From: Candidatus Omnitrophota bacterium
GTDB taxonomy: Bacteria > Omnitrophota > Gorgyraeia > Zapsychrales > Fredricksoniimonadaceae
Assembly (NCBI GenBank): GCA_016789035.1
Contig: JAEUSC010000227.1
Location: 1 to 8,211 of the forward strand
DNA length: 8,211 bases
Direction of reading: 5' to 3'
Shown here: positions 1 to 4,934 of the stretch, one piece after another
Numbering within the stretch: the stretch's first letter is position 1
How the letters are laid out: each line of letters begins with the position of its first letter
Program-made: the position numbers and the translations under genes
Notes under the pieces: generated by a model
Told to the model about the DNA's origin: nothing
Databases searched by the model: none
Seen by the model: only the letters and a program-made list of their open reading frames with translations

Positions 1-1458
1 GATCGACCCTAACACCCCGCGGATGATTTGCCGTCCGACGGAGCTCCCGATCGTGCGTGCGGCACTTTTAGCGACCGTTGTCATTAAATCATCTGGTGGA
101 CGACCCGGACGGCGCACAGTGCGCATGTCCATAGCTTTCGGCTGACGGGCAGGCTGGGTTTCAGGTTCCTCCTGTTTTGTCTGAGCTATCCGTTCTTCCG
201 CGCGTTTCTTCAAAACTTCATAGGCCGACTCCCGATCAACTGCATGTTCATAGTTGCCGTAATGAATCGATTCTTTAATGATCTTCTGACGCTCATCCAT
301 CGTGATGGCTCCAGCACGGCTGCGGCCAGGACAGATGAAGGCGCGTTGTACAATCATGGGACTTCCTTTGTCATCCAGCGTTGAGACTAAGGCTTCCCCG
401 ACGGCAAGGTCAACAAGGGTTGTTTCAATATTCAAGGTAGGATTTTGACGGAACGTTCTGGCCATGGCCTTGATAGCCTTCTGATCGTTCGGTGTAAACG
501 CGCGCAAGGCATGTTGAACGCGGTTGCCCAGTTGGGCCAAAACTTTCTCAGGGATATCCAAGGGATTTTGCGTCACAAAAAACACACCCACGCCTTTGGA
601 CCGAATGAGCCGGACAACCTGCTCGATTTTTTCTAACAACTCGTCGGGCGCGTCCTCAAATAATAAATGGGCCTCATCAAAAAAGAAAACCATTTTGGGT
701 TTGGATAAGTCACCGACTTCCGGAAGCTGTTCAAAAAGTTCAGATAACAGCCACAGCAAGACAGTGGCATAAACCTTTGGTTTTAAATACAATTGATCAG
801 CCGCGAGAATATTAATCATTCCCCGCCCGTTGGATGATGTTTGAATCAAATCGAAAATATTAAGACAAGGCTCTCCAAAGAATTCGTCAGCACCCTGGCT
901 TTCTAATTCCATCAATCCGCGCTGAATGGCACCGATCGACGCTTTAGAGACATTCCCGTAACTCGTCGTAAATTCCGCCGCGTTTTCTCCGACAAACTGC
1001 ACCATCGCACGAATGTCCTTCAGGTCCAGCAATAACATTCTGTTATCATCAGCAATCTTAAAGATGACATTCAGGACACCGGCCTGCACGTCATTTAAAT
1101 TCAAAAGACGGGCCAACAACAAAGGCCCCATTTCCGAGATCGTTGACCGCACGGGATGCCCACCCTTGCCAAAGACATCCCAGAATGAGACGGGAAAACT
1201 CTCAAATGTATGTCCAGGGATCGCCAAGGTTTGAATGCGTTCGCTAATCTTGGGATTGTTTCCACCCGGCTGACTGATTCCGGCCAGATCCCCTTTGACA
1301 TCAGCTAGAAAAACCGGGACACCGATCAAACTAAACTGTTCTGCCATCGATTGCAGTGTGACGGTTTTTCCAGTTCCCGTCGCCCCAGCGATCAAGCCAT
1401 GACGATTAGACATTTCGGGCAGCAAATGGATTTCATTCGTATTTTTGGCTATAAGCAT
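1..1458 (-). CDS. yjgR: YjgR-like HerA-type ATPase (DUF853), 3' end cut by window
   Basis: This reading frame gives 486 codons and is still open at base 1. It is an ATPase of the DUF853/YjgR family, related to HerA/FtsK-type hexameric translocases; its cellular role is not established. Seen: Walker A GATGTGKT at residues 25-32; a hydrophobic strand ending in the Walker B/DEAH-like D261-E262-A263-H264; then a sensor-like stretch VFFVTQNPLDIPEKVL that is typical of the family. The C-terminal part (about 410-486) is charged, then becomes a Gly/Arg-rich tail ending RQIIRGVLGSI. The family is about 500 residues long, so probably only a few residues are missing. The ATG at 1458 has AAGGAG five bases upstream. 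The gene is alone on its transcript, separated from the upstream unit by a terminator and with its own candidate promoter. Family assignment is confident from motifs; function is inferred only. Confidence 0.9.
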   Translation of the reverse strand, partial: MLIAKNTNEIHLLPEMSNRHGLIAGATGTGKTVTLQSMAEQFSLIGVPVFLADVKGDLAGISQPGGNNPKISERIQTLAIPGHTFESFPVSFWDVFGKGGHPVRSTISEMGPLLLARLLNLNDVQAGVLNVIFKIADDNRMLLLDLKDIRAMVQFVGENAAEFTTSYGNVSKASIGAIQRGLMELESQGADEFFGEPCLNIFDLIQTSSNGRGMINILAADQLYLKPKVYATVLLWLLSELFEQLPEVGDLSKPKMVFFFDEAHLLFEDAPDELLEKIEQVVRLIRSKGVGVFFVTQNPLDIPEKVLAQLGNRVQHALRAFTPNDQKAIKAMARTFRQNPTLNIETTLVDLAVGEALVSTLDDKGSPMIVQRAFICPGRSRAGAITMDERQKIIKESIHYGNYEHAVDRESAYEVLKKRAEERIAQTKQEEPETQPARQPKAMDMRTVRRPGRPPDDLMTTVAKSAARTIGSSVGRQIIRGVLGSI

Positions 1459-1460
1459 TA

Positions 1461-1532
1461 GAACTCCTTATGCGACGTGTCAGTTAATTAACTCGAAAGG
1501 CCTGTATAGTATCACGAGTCATAAGGAGCTTC
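1461..1532. repeat. Inverted repeat whose proximal arm covers the yjgR Shine-Dalgarno site
   Basis: GAACTCCTTATG (1461-1472) and CATAAGGAG-C-TTC (1520-1532) are inverted copies: 12 paired positions with one bulged base, including nine uninterrupted. The proximal arm contains the AAGGAG of the YjgR-like gene. In an RNA starting upstream of 1532 the distal arm would pair with that site. From the promoter proposed at 1506-1534 the distal arm would not be transcribed, so the repeat would then act at DNA level or be coincidental. Confidence 0.45.
1482..1493. repeat. 12-bp perfect palindrome in the YjgR-gene leader
   Basis: AGTTAATTAACT is a perfect 12-bp palindrome just downstream of the predicted transcription start of the YjgR-like gene. 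Its position would suit a repressor operator, but no regulator is encoded in the window and AT-rich palindromes arise easily by chance. Confidence 0.4.
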
Positions 1533-1534
1533 AA
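1506..1534 (-). promoter_or_regulatory. Candidate sigma70 promoter of the YjgR-like gene
   Basis: On the minus strand there is a -35-like TTGAAG (1529-1534), a 17-bp spacer, and a -10-like TACTAT (1506-1511). They lie about 50 bp upstream of the ATG and just beyond the terminator of the preceding unit. Four of six bases match at -35 and five of six at -10. The start would fall near 1499. This is inference from consensus only. Confidence 0.5.
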
Positions 1535-1550
1535 GCGAGGGAACGATAGG

Positions 1551-1593
1551 GAAAAGAAAGGGGCTAAAGTCCGCTTAACCGGCCCTTAACCCC
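1551..1593 (-). terminator. Rho-independent terminator after the 84-aa gene
   Basis: On the minus strand GGGGTTAAGG (1584-1593) pairs with CTTTAGCCCC (1560-1569). The 10-bp stem includes two G-U pairs, has a 14-nt loop, and is followed by the T-rich TTTCTTTTC (1551-1559). It sits about 35 bp after the stop of the 84-residue gene and just before the candidate promoter of the next gene, so it would separate the two units. Confidence 0.65.
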
Positions 1594-1627
1594 TTGGCTT
1601 TGAGTGAGGCATGGTATGGTCCTTGAC

Positions 1628-1882
1628 TTAGAACCGTCGGACCCCTTTTTGCTTACGTGCTGGCGGGTCAAATCGACCATACCGTGCACGACGGGCCCCT
1701 TCAGTGATCAACTTTTGAATGTCACGCCCCTGAGCTCCATACTTGCGAGCCTCCGTGATCAAGTGCGCACATTCCTCATAATGTTCCTGAGCAAGCGCGT
1801 CTTCCAAATACGCTAAAGCTGTCACCTGAAGCAGCTGGTTCTGATTTATGTTTTCCTCTTCAGTTATATGGTTAAATCGCAT
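1628..1882 (-). CDS. Small hypothetical protein, 84 aa
   Basis: I do not recognise this family. The product is 84 residues, soluble-looking and probably mostly helical. The N-terminal half is acidic (EEEN, about 8-11, then helices around 17-48 with ALAYLEDALAQEHYEE). The C-terminal third is strongly basic (RRARYGRF, then RKQKGVRRF), which could suit nucleic-acid or ribosome contact, though that is speculation. There is no signal peptide or membrane segment. AAAGGA lies six or seven bases before the ATG, supporting this start. The start overlaps the end of a 15-codon ORF by 11 bases, and a 34-codon ORF with a very strong ribosome site lies just upstream. A terminator follows, so it looks like the last gene of a small operon. 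Confidence 0.7.
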   Translation of the reverse strand: MRFNHITEEENINQNQLLQVTALAYLEDALAQEHYEECAHLITEARKYGAQGRDIQKLITEGARRARYGRFDPPARKQKGVRRF

Positions 1883-1919
1883 ATTTTTTCCTTTCGTTCT
1901 CTTCTTTTAGAAGATCCAT
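1872..1919 (-). CDS. Possible 15-codon ORF overlapping the 84-aa gene start
   Basis: A 15-residue, highly charged frame (MDLLKEENERKKYAI) starts four bases after the stop of the 34-residue ORF and ends 11 bases inside the 84-residue gene. AGGTGA lies three bases before its ATG, which is close but usable for coupled translation. The Shine-Dalgarno site of the next gene lies inside it, so its translation could open or block that site. It could equally be a chance frame in purine-rich DNA. Confidence 0.25.
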   Translation of the reverse strand: MDLLKEENERKKYAI

Positions 1920-1922
1920 TGT

Positions 1923-2027
1923 TCACCTGAATTTTTCTTTTCTTAGCAAATTCTCCTTTTCTCTGACTTGCGCGAAGAATTCAATAAGTACAACCAGACT
2001 AATACCTGACATATTGACCGTATCCAT
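1923..2027 (-). CDS. Small ORF, 34 aa, with a near-perfect ribosome-binding site
   Basis: A 34-codon frame (ATG at 2027, TGA at 1923-1925) is preceded by AAGGAGGTGGTC, which matches the 16S 3'-end complement at almost every base, seven bases from the ATG. No other start in the window has such a strong site. The peptide begins MDTVNMSGISLVVLIEFF: a hydrophobic stretch at about 7-18 with one Glu, then a charged tail rich in Lys, Arg and Glu (about 21-34). This could be an amphipathic or membrane-associated helix. I do not recognise it. It may be a functional microprotein or a leader peptide for the 84-residue gene downstream, with which it probably shares a transcript. Confidence 0.5.
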   Translation of the reverse strand: MDTVNMSGISLVVLIEFFAQVREKENLLRKEKFR

Positions 2028-2033
2028 GTGACC

Positions 2034-2041
2034 ACCTCCTT
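2034..2041 (-). promoter_or_regulatory. Extended Shine-Dalgarno site AAGGAGGT
   Basis: AAGGAGGT stands seven bases before the ATG at 2027, and the match continues as GGTC. It decides the start of the 34-codon ORF and is the main reason to believe that ORF is translated. Confidence 0.7.
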
Positions 2042-2080
2042 CCTATCGTTCATTTGAATGTTTTTTCAGTTCTTTACCCC

Positions 2081-2110
2081 GCGAAAATTGCTTCGGCGTT
2101 AATTTTGCGC
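2081..2110 (-). other. Imperfect hairpin in the leader of the small-ORF unit
   Basis: GCGAAAATT (2081-2089) and AATTTTGCGC (2101-2110) can pair with one bulged base around an 11-nt loop. It lies about 55-85 bp upstream of the 34-codon ORF. It matches no riboswitch consensus that I know and has no T-tract after it, so its role is unclear. Confidence 0.3.
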
Positions 2111-2119
2111 TCATCACTC

Positions 2120-2148
2120 TTTATTGGTATTTAAACCTGCGAAGACAA
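2120..2148 (-). promoter_or_regulatory. Weak candidate promoter for the small-ORF unit
   Basis: TTGTCT (2143-2148), a 17-bp spacer, then AATAAA (2120-2125) on the minus strand: four of six matches in each box. It begins at the T-tract of the preceding terminator and would leave a leader of roughly 85-90 bases before the 34-codon ORF. This is the best placed pair I found but it is weak; the unit might instead depend on read-through. Confidence 0.25.
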
Positions 2149-2185
2149 ATAAAAAACCACCGGTTCTACGGAGAGCCGGTGGTTT
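2147..2185 (-). terminator. Strong rho-independent terminator after ssb / small RNA
   Basis: A 13-bp stem pairs AAACCACCGGTTC (2154-2166) with GAGCCGGTGGTTT (2173-2185), with one G-T pair and a 6-nt loop. On the minus strand it runs directly into TTTTTTATTT. This ends transcripts coming from ssb and from the promoter at 2331-2359. On the plus strand only TTT follows the stem, so it is mainly a minus-strand terminator. Confidence 0.85.
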
Positions 2186-2326
2186 CGAAAGCTTGTCAAA
2201 CGTAAGATCCTAACTAATCAATCAAAACACAGCCCTCCCTGTGGACTTTCTCCATGCGACGCACGGAAAAAGCATCAATTTGGAAATGCAATGTATGATT
2301 AGATTATTCAGACGTGTCATAAGTGT
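2147..2326 (-). ncRNA. Candidate small RNA, about 170-180 nt, downstream of ssb
   Basis: A near-consensus promoter (2331-2359) and a strong terminator (2147-2185) bracket this stretch, and no frame inside it has a ribosome-binding site. Predicted elements in the RNA: a 7-bp pairing CTAATCA (2296-2302) with TGATTAG (2214-2220) that would enclose the middle domain; within it a 12-bp hairpin pairing CTTTTTCCGTGC (2261-2272) with GCATGGAGAAAG (2246-2257) around a 3-nt loop, including two G-U pairs; and a small CACAG/CTGTG hairpin (2228-2243) with a GGAGGG loop. The 3' end is the terminator stem. The exposed GGAGGG is a possible contact site for CU-rich targets. I do not recognise it as 6S, tmRNA, SRP or RNase P RNA. 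It could also be just the 3' untranslated part of the ssb transcript. Confidence 0.5.
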
Positions 2327-2335
2327 CCAAAGTGT
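2309..2335. repeat. Three tandem 9-bp units at the predicted small-RNA start
   Basis: On the minus strand three 9-mers follow one another without gaps: ACACTTTGG, ACACTTATG, ACACGTCTG. The first overlaps the -10 box and the others cover the first transcribed bases. They may be coincidental or a phased protein-binding site. Confidence 0.35.
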
Positions 2336-2359
2336 ATCATGACCTTCTCGTCATGTCAA
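2331..2359 (-). promoter_or_regulatory. Strong sigma70-type promoter just after ssb
   Basis: A perfect -35 TTGACA (2354-2359), a 17-bp spacer and a -10 TACACT (2331-2336, four of six matches) lie 28 bp beyond the ssb stop and point away from it. The predicted start is near 2324-2327. No gene with a ribosome site lies before the terminator, so the product is probably a non-coding RNA. Confidence 0.65.
2338..2355. promoter_or_regulatory. Inverted repeat in the promoter spacer, possible operator
   Basis: CATGAC (2338-2343) and GTCATG (2350-2355) are perfect inverted copies six bases apart. They fill the spacer between the -35 and -10 boxes and touch the edge of the -35. A dimeric regulator bound there would block, or realign, RNA polymerase. 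The repeat does not match the LexA, Fur, CRP or FNR consensus as I know them. Confidence 0.5.
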
Positions 2360-2386
2360 ACGACGCAATACTCTGCCGATCGAATA

Positions 2387-2821
2387 TTACTCCTCCCACG
2401 CGATCGAATCAGGACTCATTTCATCGGATGGTTGCGCTTGTTGAAACCGGTTAGTCCCTTCAGCGACCCCAGCCGGTTCGCGGTCCATTGCTCCACCCTG
2501 CTTCTTTGGCATAAAGTGAACACTGTTAGCGGAAATCCGCACGCGGCTTTGAGTTTTGCCGTCCTTTTCCCAGCGGTCCTGACGCAGCCGGCCTTCGACA
2601 ATAATTCCGCTTCCTTTGGTCAAATATTTGGAACAATTCTCAGCGGCAGCGCCCCAAACTTCAACATCAAAATATGAGACTTCTGTAACTTTTTCCCCGG
2701 CTTTCACATAGACCCGGTTATTGGCAATGGAAATGCTGCAGACCGCTTTGCCAGATGGCGTATATTTCATTTCAGGATCTCGGGTCAAATTACCCATAAT
2801 GTTAACGCTGTTTAAACTCAT
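2387..2821 (-). CDS. ssb: Single-stranded DNA-binding protein with atypical C-terminal tip
   Basis: This is a bacterial SSB of 144 residues. It coats single-stranded DNA during replication, recombination and repair, normally as a homotetramer. The OB fold covers about 3-107, with the family start SLNSVNIMGNLTRDPE, the core strand FDVEVWG (51-57) and the RVRISANSVHF strand near 100. A short Gln/Pro/Gly-containing linker follows. The family ends in an acidic tip closing with Pro-Phe; here the end is SPDSIAWEE, with no terminal Phe and no DIPF. The ATG at 2821 is chosen because AAGGAG lies seven bases upstream and the protein then starts as in homologues. A start at 2866 would add 15 residues without a ribosome site and overlap the upstream PilZ gene. 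It lies 34 bp after that gene, probably co-transcribed. Confidence 0.93.
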   Translation of the reverse strand: MSLNSVNIMGNLTRDPEMKYTPSGKAVCSISIANNRVYVKAGEKVTEVSYFDVEVWGAAAENCSKYLTKGSGIIVEGRLRQDRWEKDGKTQSRVRISANSVHFMPKKQGGAMDREPAGVAEGTNRFQQAQPSDEMSPDSIAWEE

Positions 2822-2855
2822 CGATTGTCTCCTTGACGTAATTTTCTTGAAAAAT

Positions 2856-3191
2856 TTAACATTCAACCAGTTTTCTTAACTGGCTGGTGGATGCTTCATC
2901 TAATCTGACAAAATAAATGGCAATGCCTTCACCGGCAGAAACACGGGAAATGCGGGCAAGGCCGCTGACGGCGGACTGCTGGGCAGCCTCCAATGGCTCA
3001 ATCGTAAATGCGATTTCGTCATTCAGCTGCATATGAACCGCGCCCTTAATCAGAATAAATGCACTCTTTAAGGAAAGATCACGGATACGTCCGGTCAATG
3101 TGACCTGCGAACCGAAACTGATCTTCGCCGTCAAGTTGACAGGAACACGCTGATTTTGTCGTTGATTGTTATAAAAACCTGGATTCGCCAT
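2856..3191 (-). CDS. PilZ-domain protein, 111 aa
   Basis: A stand-alone PilZ domain, a family of which many members bind cyclic di-GMP to control motility, exopolysaccharide or transcription. Seen: the RxxxR motif as R11-QNQ-R15; then, after two strands, D38-L-S40-L-K-S43 at the place of the (D/N)xSxxG motif, with Ser in place of the final Gly; and a late strand GIAIYFVRLDE (about 89-99) typical of the fold. The first ten residues are Asn/Gln-rich and disordered-looking. There is no signal peptide or membrane segment, so it is presumably cytoplasmic. The ATG has no clear Shine-Dalgarno site and no better start is nearby. It lies 39 bp after the pseudouridine synthase and 34 bp before ssb. The altered second motif leaves nucleotide binding uncertain. 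Confidence 0.8.
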   Translation of the reverse strand: MANPGFYNNQRQNQRVPVNLTAKISFGSQVTLTGRIRDLSLKSAFILIKGAVHMQLNDEIAFTIEPLEAAQQSAVSGLARISRVSAGEGIAIYFVRLDEASTSQLRKLVEC

Positions 3192-3230
3192 GCGAAGGAT
3201 ATTTTTTGTTTCTAAAACGTTCCTATCATA

Positions 3231-3986
3231 TCATTTCTTTTCAAAAATTCTCGGATTATTCTCCGTTTCAGCAGCCATCGGTGAATTCTCTCCGGCATTA
3301 CTATAAGAATAAGACACCAACTGAGAAAAATATTCCGGTACAGGCGCAACGACCGTTATCCGCCGGTAGTCGAAAGGATGATTAAATTCAATCGAACGGG
3401 CATGGAGCATCAAATGCCCAAGTCTTTTTTTTCCATATTTTTCATCACCGACTACCGGATGACCTAAATCCGCCATATGAACGCGAATTTGATTTTTCCG
3501 ACCCGTTAACAAATTGATTTTTAAAAGACTGTGTTTCGAATTTTCTTTAAGGACCGTATATTCCGTATGCGCCAACTTACCCTGGCCATCCGCAGACGAA
3601 TGAACGATGTAGTCTTCATCTTCCTGTAAATAACTGGAAACGGTACCACTCTTCTGATTCAGATGGCCTTGCACAATAGCATAATAAATTTTTTCTGTGG
3701 TTTTCCAATGATCCTTAAGATAGACCTGTGCTTGAACGGATTTGGCAAAAACTAGCACCCCCGTCGTGGCTTGATCCAACCGATGAACCACGTAGACGCA
3801 TTTGCGTGATTTTACCTGCCCCTTGCGAACATACCAATTTAAGGCCGAGTGAATGGTATTAACCTTGTTCCAAAGCGCCGAGACGGTTAGATATCCTGCC
3901 GCCTTATTCCCAACGATCACGTCACGATCTTCATAAAGAATTTCGAATCCCTTGGGCTGATGTTTACGAGGGATGTTAGGTTTCAT
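3231..3986 (-). CDS. RluA-family pseudouridine synthase
   Basis: Isomerises uridine to pseudouridine in rRNA or tRNA. At 251 residues it is about the size of the catalytic domain alone. Seen: the N-terminal strand EILYEDRDVIVGNKAAG (15-31), the active-site motif HRLDQATTG (68-76) with catalytic D71, and the later family block TGRKNQIRVHMADLGHPVVGDEKYG (about 161-185), with HLMLHA shortly after. There is no N-terminal S4 RNA-binding domain, so it resembles RluA/TruC-type rather than RluC/RluD-type enzymes; the target base cannot be told from sequence. The last 30 residues are polar and probably disordered. The gene starts 16 bp after the preceding stop with no visible Shine-Dalgarno site, suggesting translation coupled to the upstream gene. 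Confidence 0.9.
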   Translation of the reverse strand: MKPNIPRKHQPKGFEILYEDRDVIVGNKAAGYLTVSALWNKVNTIHSALNWYVRKGQVKSRKCVYVVHRLDQATTGVLVFAKSVQAQVYLKDHWKTTEKIYYAIVQGHLNQKSGTVSSYLQEDEDYIVHSSADGQGKLAHTEYTVLKENSKHSLLKINLLTGRKNQIRVHMADLGHPVVGDEKYGKKRLGHLMLHARSIEFNHPFDYRRITVVAPVPEYFSQLVSYSYSNAGENSPMAAETENNPRIFEKK

Positions 3987-4002
3987 TTAAAGACAGACTC
4001 GT

Positions 4003-4218
4003 TTAAGGAATGCATTGACACACAGGACCTGAAAGGATGTTCCACTTGAAATCATAACCAGCATTCCCGCTTTTAGCGCATTCTTCCTGACATTGCTGTG
4101 TGCGCTGTCCGGACTCATTGTTCTTTTTTACAGAGAACATAACAAGCCATCCAATGACAGGCAAGAATATGATCATGAGAATGATCGTTCGAAGCGAACT
4201 GTTTTTTTCCTGAGTCAT
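4003..4218 (-). CDS. Small single-pass membrane protein with four cysteines
   Basis: I do not recognise this 71-residue protein. A short polar N-terminus (1-10) is followed by one hydrophobic segment (about 11-30) and then KK, so it is probably a membrane anchor. The C-terminal 40 residues carry C43-x3-C47 and C67-x-C69, spaced for two disulfides or one metal site. If the tail is periplasmic, disulfides are likely; the KK after the segment makes topology uncertain. AAGGAA lies eight or nine bases before the ATG. It starts 36 bp after the lipoprotein gene, so the two are probably co-expressed and may act together at the envelope. It reads cleanly with no sign of a broken gene. Confidence 0.65.
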   Translation of the reverse strand: MTQEKNSSLRTIILMIIFLPVIGWLVMFSVKKNNESGQRTQQCQEECAKSGNAGYDFKWNILSGPVCQCIP

Positions 4219-4254
4219 AACCTTTTTCCTTTTCCTGACAAACAGTTAGCACAC

Positions 4255-4878
4255 TTACATTCCTGGAAACCAAAAGACTGACTTGCCCGAAGCATCTGTG
4301 CCGGAATAAATGGAACCGCCTTCTCCGTCACTGCCTAATGTTCCGCGAGCTCCTGTTCCCGGATAACCATGCGAGACCGAACCTCCGCCTTGACGACTTT
4401 GCACCTGGGCAATGGCCATCGCCACGTTAACAACAGCCACACCGCCTTCTGGCCCAAGGTTCCCTTGAGCATCAAGCCAATATCGACCCTGTGGAGCAGA
4501 ACCAAATAATTGCTGCAGCCCCTGCTTGTCCAAGGGATGAATTTCACGCCCATTAATAAAAACTCCAGTCCCTTTACCGGAAATGTCGGCGGGCATCGGA
4601 CCTGGCAAATCCATGCCTGCATATACGAATCCCGCGGTCGGACCACCCTCCATTCCCCAGGCGCCGGATGTTTTGTCATACCAATACCGCCCGTCAGGAA
4701 TATGGCCTTGAAACAAATTCTCCAGCTGTCCTGCTTGCGCATCTGTCAACATAACACGGTTGTAATAAATCTTACGCCCTTGCATTGGCTTTCCTTCCTG
4801 CTGTGTTGACCCTGTCTGAGAACAACCAACTGCTAACAATACCGAAAAAACAAGTCCGACCAATTTTGACAATCGCAT
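4255..4878 (-). CDS. Lipoprotein with two GRYWxD/EGG repeat units, function unknown
   Basis: A 207-residue exported protein. The N-terminus is a signal peptide (RLSK, then a hydrophobic stretch 6-18) ending in a lipobox-like AVGC with the lipidated Cys at 19, followed by a polar linker. Two related units of about 44 residues follow: 37-80 and 105-147. Each has a strand with an N-R pair (YYNRVML / FINGREI), a helix ending LxxLFG or LENLFQG, then GRYWxDxxGxxGxEGG. The C-terminal 60 residues are Gly/Ser-rich and end SGKSVFWFPGM, with a G-DGEGGSIYSG stretch before it. From memory, uncharacterised proteins with the same GRYW-D...EGGP pairs occur in diverse bacteria; no function is known to me. AAAGGA a few bases before the ATG supports the start. 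It follows the HPF-like gene by 54 bp. Confidence 0.8.
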   Translation of the reverse strand: MRLSKLVGLVFSVLLAVGCSQTGSTQQEGKPMQGRKIYYNRVMLTDAQAGQLENLFQGHIPDGRYWYDKTSGAWGMEGGPTAGFVYAGMDLPGPMPADISGKGTGVFINGREIHPLDKQGLQQLFGSAPQGRYWLDAQGNLGPEGGVAVVNVAMAIAQVQSRQGGGSVSHGYPGTGARGTLGSDGEGGSIYSGTDASGKSVFWFPGM

Positions 4879-4916
4879 TATTTCCTTTCACAGACTCTTT
4901 GGGACAAAGAATAATA

Positions 4917-4934
4917 AAGATGATTTTCCATCTT
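4917..4934 (-). terminator. Weak hairpin at the stop of the HPF-like gene
   Basis: AAGATG and CATCTT (6 bp, 6-nt loop) pair across the stop codon of the HPF-like gene, and the minus strand continues TATTATTC. It is AT-rich and lacks a solid T-tract, so at most a partial terminator. Confidence 0.2.

Noticed and set aside
2042..2110. Riboswitch in the leader of the small-ORF unit
   Set aside because: An imperfect hairpin is present, but no c-di-GMP, SAM, TPP, cobalamin or fluoride consensus could be matched, and there is no expression platform with a T-tract.
2221..2326. 32-codon minus-strand frame (ATG near 2320) inside the candidate small RNA
   Set aside because: No Shine-Dalgarno site precedes the ATG, and the peptide looks like random composition; a 13-codon frame nearby is equally unsupported.
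2147..2326. 6S RNA identity for the candidate small RNA
   Set aside because: The length is similar, but I could not fold it into one long rod with a central bubble. The structure looks branched and ends in a terminator stem.
2339..2677. 112-codon plus-strand ORF antisense to ssb
   Set aside because: It lies opposite a clear SSB coding frame, its product has no recognisable domain, and it has no ribosome-binding site.
2822..2866. Upstream ssb start adding 15 residues
   Set aside because: It has no ribosome site, it overlaps the PilZ gene, and the added residues are basic and absent from the family. The ATG at 2821 has AAGGAG at the right distance.
4335..4809. Long frames on both strands overlapping the lipoprotein gene (4335-4742 minus, 4510-4809 plus)
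   Set aside because: They are out-of-frame shadows of a gene with a signal peptide and internal repeats; their translations look random in composition.
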